Shown in pieces: positions 6,105 to 8,546 of a stretch of DNA of 8,546 nt. Below the pieces are notes generated by a model. The model saw nothing but the letters and a program-made list of their open reading frames with translations, did no database searches and had not been told where the DNA came from. The stretch is from JBFIHZ01 sp041601535. Lineage in GTDB: Bacteria > Pseudomonadota > Gammaproteobacteria > Xanthomonadales > SZUA-36. The stretch is taken from positions 1 to 8,546 of the forward strand of contig JBFIHZ010000160.1 of the NCBI GenBank assembly GCA_041601535.1, given 5' to 3'. The first letter of the stretch is position 1. Each line of letters starts with the position of its first letter. The translations under genes were made by a program, and so were the position numbers.

Positions 6105-6698
6105 ATGCACAAAGGAATGAAACTGGCGCTGGCGGCAAGCTGGTTGCTGCTGTGCGCCACCCCGCTATCAGCACAGATTTATAAGGTAGTGGACGAATCC
6201 GGCAACATTACCTACACCGATCAGGCCCCGTCCGATGGCAGCGGGCCGATGGATTTGCCGGAGTTGTCGGTGGTGCAAACGGACCCCATTCCGCCACCGC
6301 GAACTGACGATGCGCCCCCTGCCCAGGCCGATGAAAACACCAGCAGTGAACTGACGCCGCGCCAGCTGCGCCGCATGTACCGGGATTTCCGCATCACCCG
6401 GCCGCAAGCGGAAGAAACCTTCTGGGGCACCGGCCAGCAGGTGGTGGTGAGCTGGGGCGCTTCCGCGCCGCTGCAGGCCGGCATGTCGGTGCGGCTGCTG
6501 GTGGACGGCCAGCCGCAGGCCGATACCCAGCAATCCATGCTGGCCCTGACCCTGGAACGCGGCGAGCACCAGGTGCAGGCGGAACTGCGGGATAACCGCG
6601 GCCGGCGCGTGGTGATCAGTGAACCGGTGACTTTCTTCGTCAAGCAGAACTCGGTGAACTTCAACCGCCCCGCCACCAACCCAAACGGTAACACTTGA
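6105..6698 (+). CDS. Exported DUF4124 domain protein
   Basis: This 197-residue protein has a Sec signal peptide (hydrophobic residues 7-19, likely cleavage after Ala23 in PLSA-Q), so it is exported to the periplasm. Residues 24-40, QIYKVVDESGNITYTDQ, form the DUF4124 signature, a short beta hairpin found in many proteobacterial envelope proteins. A Pro/Asp-rich linker follows (about 57-80), then a basic patch PRQLRRMYRDFR (85-96). A beta-rich C-terminal part (about 105-180), with VVVSWGAS, VRLLVDGQP and HQVQAELRDNRG, looks like an Ig/fibronectin-type fold that may bind carbohydrate or peptidoglycan. A strong AGGAG at 6093-6097 with a 7-base spacer supports the start. The gene sits between glnA and ntrB, and its stop overlaps the ntrB start. 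The function is not known; the position suggests co-expression with the nitrogen module rather than a proven role in it. Confidence 0.9.
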   Translation: MHKGMKLALAASWLLLCATPLSAQIYKVVDESGNITYTDQAPSDGSGPMDLPELSVVQTDPIPPPRTDDAPPAQADENTSSELTPRQLRRMYRDFRITRPQAEETFWGTGQQVVVSWGASAPLQAGMSVRLLVDGQPQADTQQSMLALTLERGEHQVQAELRDNRGRRVVISEPVTFFVKQNSVNFNRPATNPNGNT

Positions 6699-7777
6699 AT
6701 CTCGCCCACGGCCATTTCACCGCCTCACCGGATGCCGAGAGCATTCTTGATCTGCTGGATACGGCGGTAATCCAGCTGGACCACGAGGGCCGCATCAGCA
6801 TGCTCAACGCAGCCGCGGAGCATTGCCTGCGGGCCGGGCGTGAGCGCGCCGAAAGCCTGCGGCTGTCAGACATTCCGTTTGTTCCGCTGGAACTGCTCAA
6901 GGCGCTGGAGCAACCGTTGGAAACCGGCTCGCCGCTGCGTTTGCATGAACTGGTGTTTCCCGGCGGTTCGTATGACTGCACCATCCAGCAGGATGGGCGC
7001 GGCACCATGCTGCTGGAACTGCACGACCTGGAGTGGGAGCTCAAGCGCAGCCGCCTGCAGCAACGTGAGCTGCAGACCGGCTTGCTGGAACTGTTAAGCC
7101 GCAACCTGGGGCATGAGATCCGCAACCCGCTGGGCGGCATCCGCGGTGCGGCGCAAATGCTGGCGGCCGAACTGGACGCCCCCGAGCTGGCCGACCTGGC
7201 GCGACTGATCATGCGTGAGGTGGACCGGCTGGATGAACTGACGCAGAGCTTTGGCCAGCCACAGCTGGCGCAGCAGCCGGTGGACCTGTACCCCTTGCTC
7301 GACGAGGTGCTGGATCTGCTGGACGTGGAGTTCAGCCGCAAGGCGGACATCGTGCGTGATTTTGACCCCAGCATCCCGCCGATCACCGGCGATGCCGCCG
7401 CCATCCGCCAGGTGTTGCTGAACCTGCTGCGCAATGCCTATCAGTCCAACGCCAGCCGCATCGTGGTGCGCACCCGCATAGAACATGGTGGCGCGCTGCT
7501 GCAGCTGCGGCCCTCCAGCCTGCTGCGCATCGACATCATTGATAACGGCGAAGGCGTACCGGAATCGCTGCGCAACCTGCTGTTCCTGCCCATGGTCACC
7601 GGCAAGCGGGACGGCACCGGCCTGGGCCTGGCTGTGTCACAGCAAATTGCCGCGGCCCATGGTGGCTTACTGACCTATGAGCCGGTGGAGCATGAGCCGC
7701 ACAACGGCAGTTGTTTCAGTTTCTACCTGGCGCTGGGCAAACCGGATGCAGCGTGTGCCGCCGGAGCAGCCACATGA
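6695..7777 (+). CDS. ntrB: Nitrogen regulation sensor histidine kinase NtrB (NRII)
   Basis: NtrB autophosphorylates and passes the phosphate to NtrC when nitrogen is limiting; with PII bound in nitrogen excess it acts as an NtrC phosphatase. It is cytoplasmic, with no membrane segment. The 360 residues include an N-terminal PAS-like domain (about 15-115; ILDLLDTAVIQLDHEGRI), the H-box NLGHEIRNPLGGIRGAAQML with phospho-acceptor His140, the N-box LLNLLRNAYQS with Asn247, the G1 motif DNGEGVP (283-289), an F-box region LFLPMVTGKRDG, and the G2 motif GTGLGL (307-312). The frame has a TAA at 6689-6691, and the PAS domain begins by about residue 15, so TTG 6695 is the only canonical start. It overlaps the DUF4124 stop as TTGA, and the ribosome site is weak, which points to translational coupling. 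ntrC follows with an ATGA overlap. No separate promoter is visible. Confidence 0.96.
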   Translation: MNLAHGHFTASPDAESILDLLDTAVIQLDHEGRISMLNAAAEHCLRAGRERAESLRLSDIPFVPLELLKALEQPLETGSPLRLHELVFPGGSYDCTIQQDGRGTMLLELHDLEWELKRSRLQQRELQTGLLELLSRNLGHEIRNPLGGIRGAAQMLAAELDAPELADLARLIMREVDRLDELTQSFGQPQLAQQPVDLYPLLDEVLDLLDVEFSRKADIVRDFDPSIPPITGDAAAIRQVLLNLLRNAYQSNASRIVVRTRIEHGGALLQLRPSSLLRIDIIDNGEGVPESLRNLLFLPMVTGKRDGTGLGLAVSQQIAAAHGGLLTYEPVEHEPHNGSCFSFYLALGKPDAACAAGAAT

Positions 7778-8546
7778 GCCGCCAGCCCACCGTGTGGGTG
7801 GTTGATGATGATGAGGCCATCCGTTTTGTGTTGCAGCGCGCGCTGGGCCGCAGCGGCTATGAGGTAAAATGCTTTGACAGCGTGACCGCAGTGACCGCGG
7901 CGCTGAAGCAGGATCAGCCGCAGGTTATTCTCACCGATATCCGCCTGCCCGATGCCGATGGCCTGGGCGTGATGGACATACTGGCCCAGAGCGCCATCGA
8001 GCTGCCGGTTATTGCCATGACCGCCTACTCCGACCTGGACCAGGCCGTCAGCGCCTTTCAGAAAGGCGTGTTTGATTACCTGCCCAAGCCGTTCGACCTC
8101 GACCAGGTCATTTCCGTGGTGGGCCGCGCGGTGGCCCCGGGGCGAGCCGAGGAGCCGCCCGCGGAAGAAGCCAGGGGCAGCCTGCTGCTGGGTGAATCGC
8201 CCGCCATGCAGGAAGTGTTCCGCACCATTGGACGTCTGTCGCGCTCCGACATCAGCGTGCTGATCACCGGCGAAACCGGCAGCGGCAAGGAGGTGGTGGC
8301 ACGCGTGCTGCACCAGCACAGCCCCCGCGCGGACAAACCCTTCGTCGCATTGAACACCGCGGCCATACCGGCGGAATTGCTGGAATCAGAACTGTTCGGA
8401 CACGAACGGGGCGCATTTACCGGCGCACACGCACGGCGCGAAGGGCGCTTTGAAGAGGCGGCCGGTGGCACCCTGTTCCTGGATGAGATCGGCGACATGC
8501 CGCTGGCGCTGCAAACCCGCCTGCTGCGGGTACTGGCCGAAGGTGA
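7774..8546 (+). CDS. ntrC: Nitrogen regulation response regulator NtrC (NRI), 3' end beyond window
   Basis: NtrC is the sigma-54 activator that, once phosphorylated by NtrB, binds enhancers such as the two sites upstream of glnA and uses ATP to open the promoter. The first 257 codons are present. A receiver domain (1-120) carries acidic residues D11-D13, phospho-acceptor Asp55 in LTDIRLPD, Thr83 and Lys105. A Pro/Glu-rich linker (about 121-138) follows. The AAA+ domain then shows Walker A GETGSGKE (166-173), the sigma-54 contact loop GAFTGA (213-218) within ESELFGHERGAFTGA, and Walker B GGTLFLDEIGDM (231-242). The rest of the AAA+ domain and the Fis-type helix-turn-helix should lie beyond the edge, as the family is about 470 residues long. 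The ATG overlaps the ntrB stop (ATGA), indicating coupled translation. No defect is seen. Confidence 0.97.
   Translation, partial: MSRQPTVWVVDDDEAIRFVLQRALGRSGYEVKCFDSVTAVTAALKQDQPQVILTDIRLPDADGLGVMDILAQSAIELPVIAMTAYSDLDQAVSAFQKGVFDYLPKPFDLDQVISVVGRAVAPGRAEEPPAEEARGSLLLGESPAMQEVFRTIGRLSRSDISVLITGETGSGKEVVARVLHQHSPRADKPFVALNTAAIPAELLESELFGHERGAFTGAHARREGRFEEAAGGTLFLDEIGDMPLALQTRLLRVLAEG

Noticed and set aside
6661..7434. Minus-strand open frame (257 codons) antisense to ntrB
   Set aside because: The translation is almost all Ser/Arg, typical of reading a GC-rich gene backwards, and ntrB is unambiguous.

Overview
The window reads as chromosomal DNA of a GC-rich gammaproteobacterium. The evidence is the order glnA, DUF4124 gene, ntrB, ntrC; a type I glutamine synthetase of 469 residues that lines up end to end with the enterobacterial enzyme; a sigma-54/NtrC type glnA control region; and a typical Gram-negative outer-membrane lipoprotein signal. 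I cannot name the genus. Codon use looks even across the genes, and I see no insertion sequence, phage gene, tRNA, rRNA or CRISPR array.

Left part (1-4302). A partial lipoprotein gene of unknown family runs leftward off the window. About 300 bases of apparently non-coding DNA separate it from a divergent gene for an exported beta-propeller protein of the glucose/sorbosone dehydrogenase family. Next comes a five-copy 14-base tandem repeat that runs into the GTG start of a CDP-glycerol glycerophosphotransferase-like protein. After that is uppP, undecaprenyl-diphosphatase. The last three genes lie on the same strand with short gaps. The transferase and uppP may be linked through polymer building on, and recycling of, the undecaprenyl carrier, but that link is inference.

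Control region (4303-4588). Two 17-base dyads matching the NtrC consensus lie with centres 31 bp apart. An extended -10 element sits between them, a hairpin followed by six T residues comes next, and a sigma-54 promoter (GG-N10-GC) lies 46 bases before the glnA start. This resembles the dual-promoter glnA logic of enteric bacteria: NtrC~P activates the sigma-54 promoter from enhancers and, when bound there, would block the sigma-70 type promoter.

Right part (4589-8546). glnA is followed by a U-tract-less hairpin, a small exported DUF4124 protein, and the nitrogen two-component pair ntrB and ntrC. DUF4124/ntrB and ntrB/ntrC each overlap by 4 bases (TTGA and ATGA), so the three are probably translated in a coupled way. 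ntrB has to use a TTG start. ntrC is cut by the window edge after 257 codons, within its AAA+ domain. Together these genes form the nitrogen-assimilation module: NtrB senses nitrogen status through PII and phosphorylates NtrC, which drives glnA.

I found no wholly new system. The most unusual element is the repeat array at 2341-2412. It can also be read as a chain of four five-codon mini-ORFs, each stop overlapping the next start, ending on the start codon of the transferase gene.
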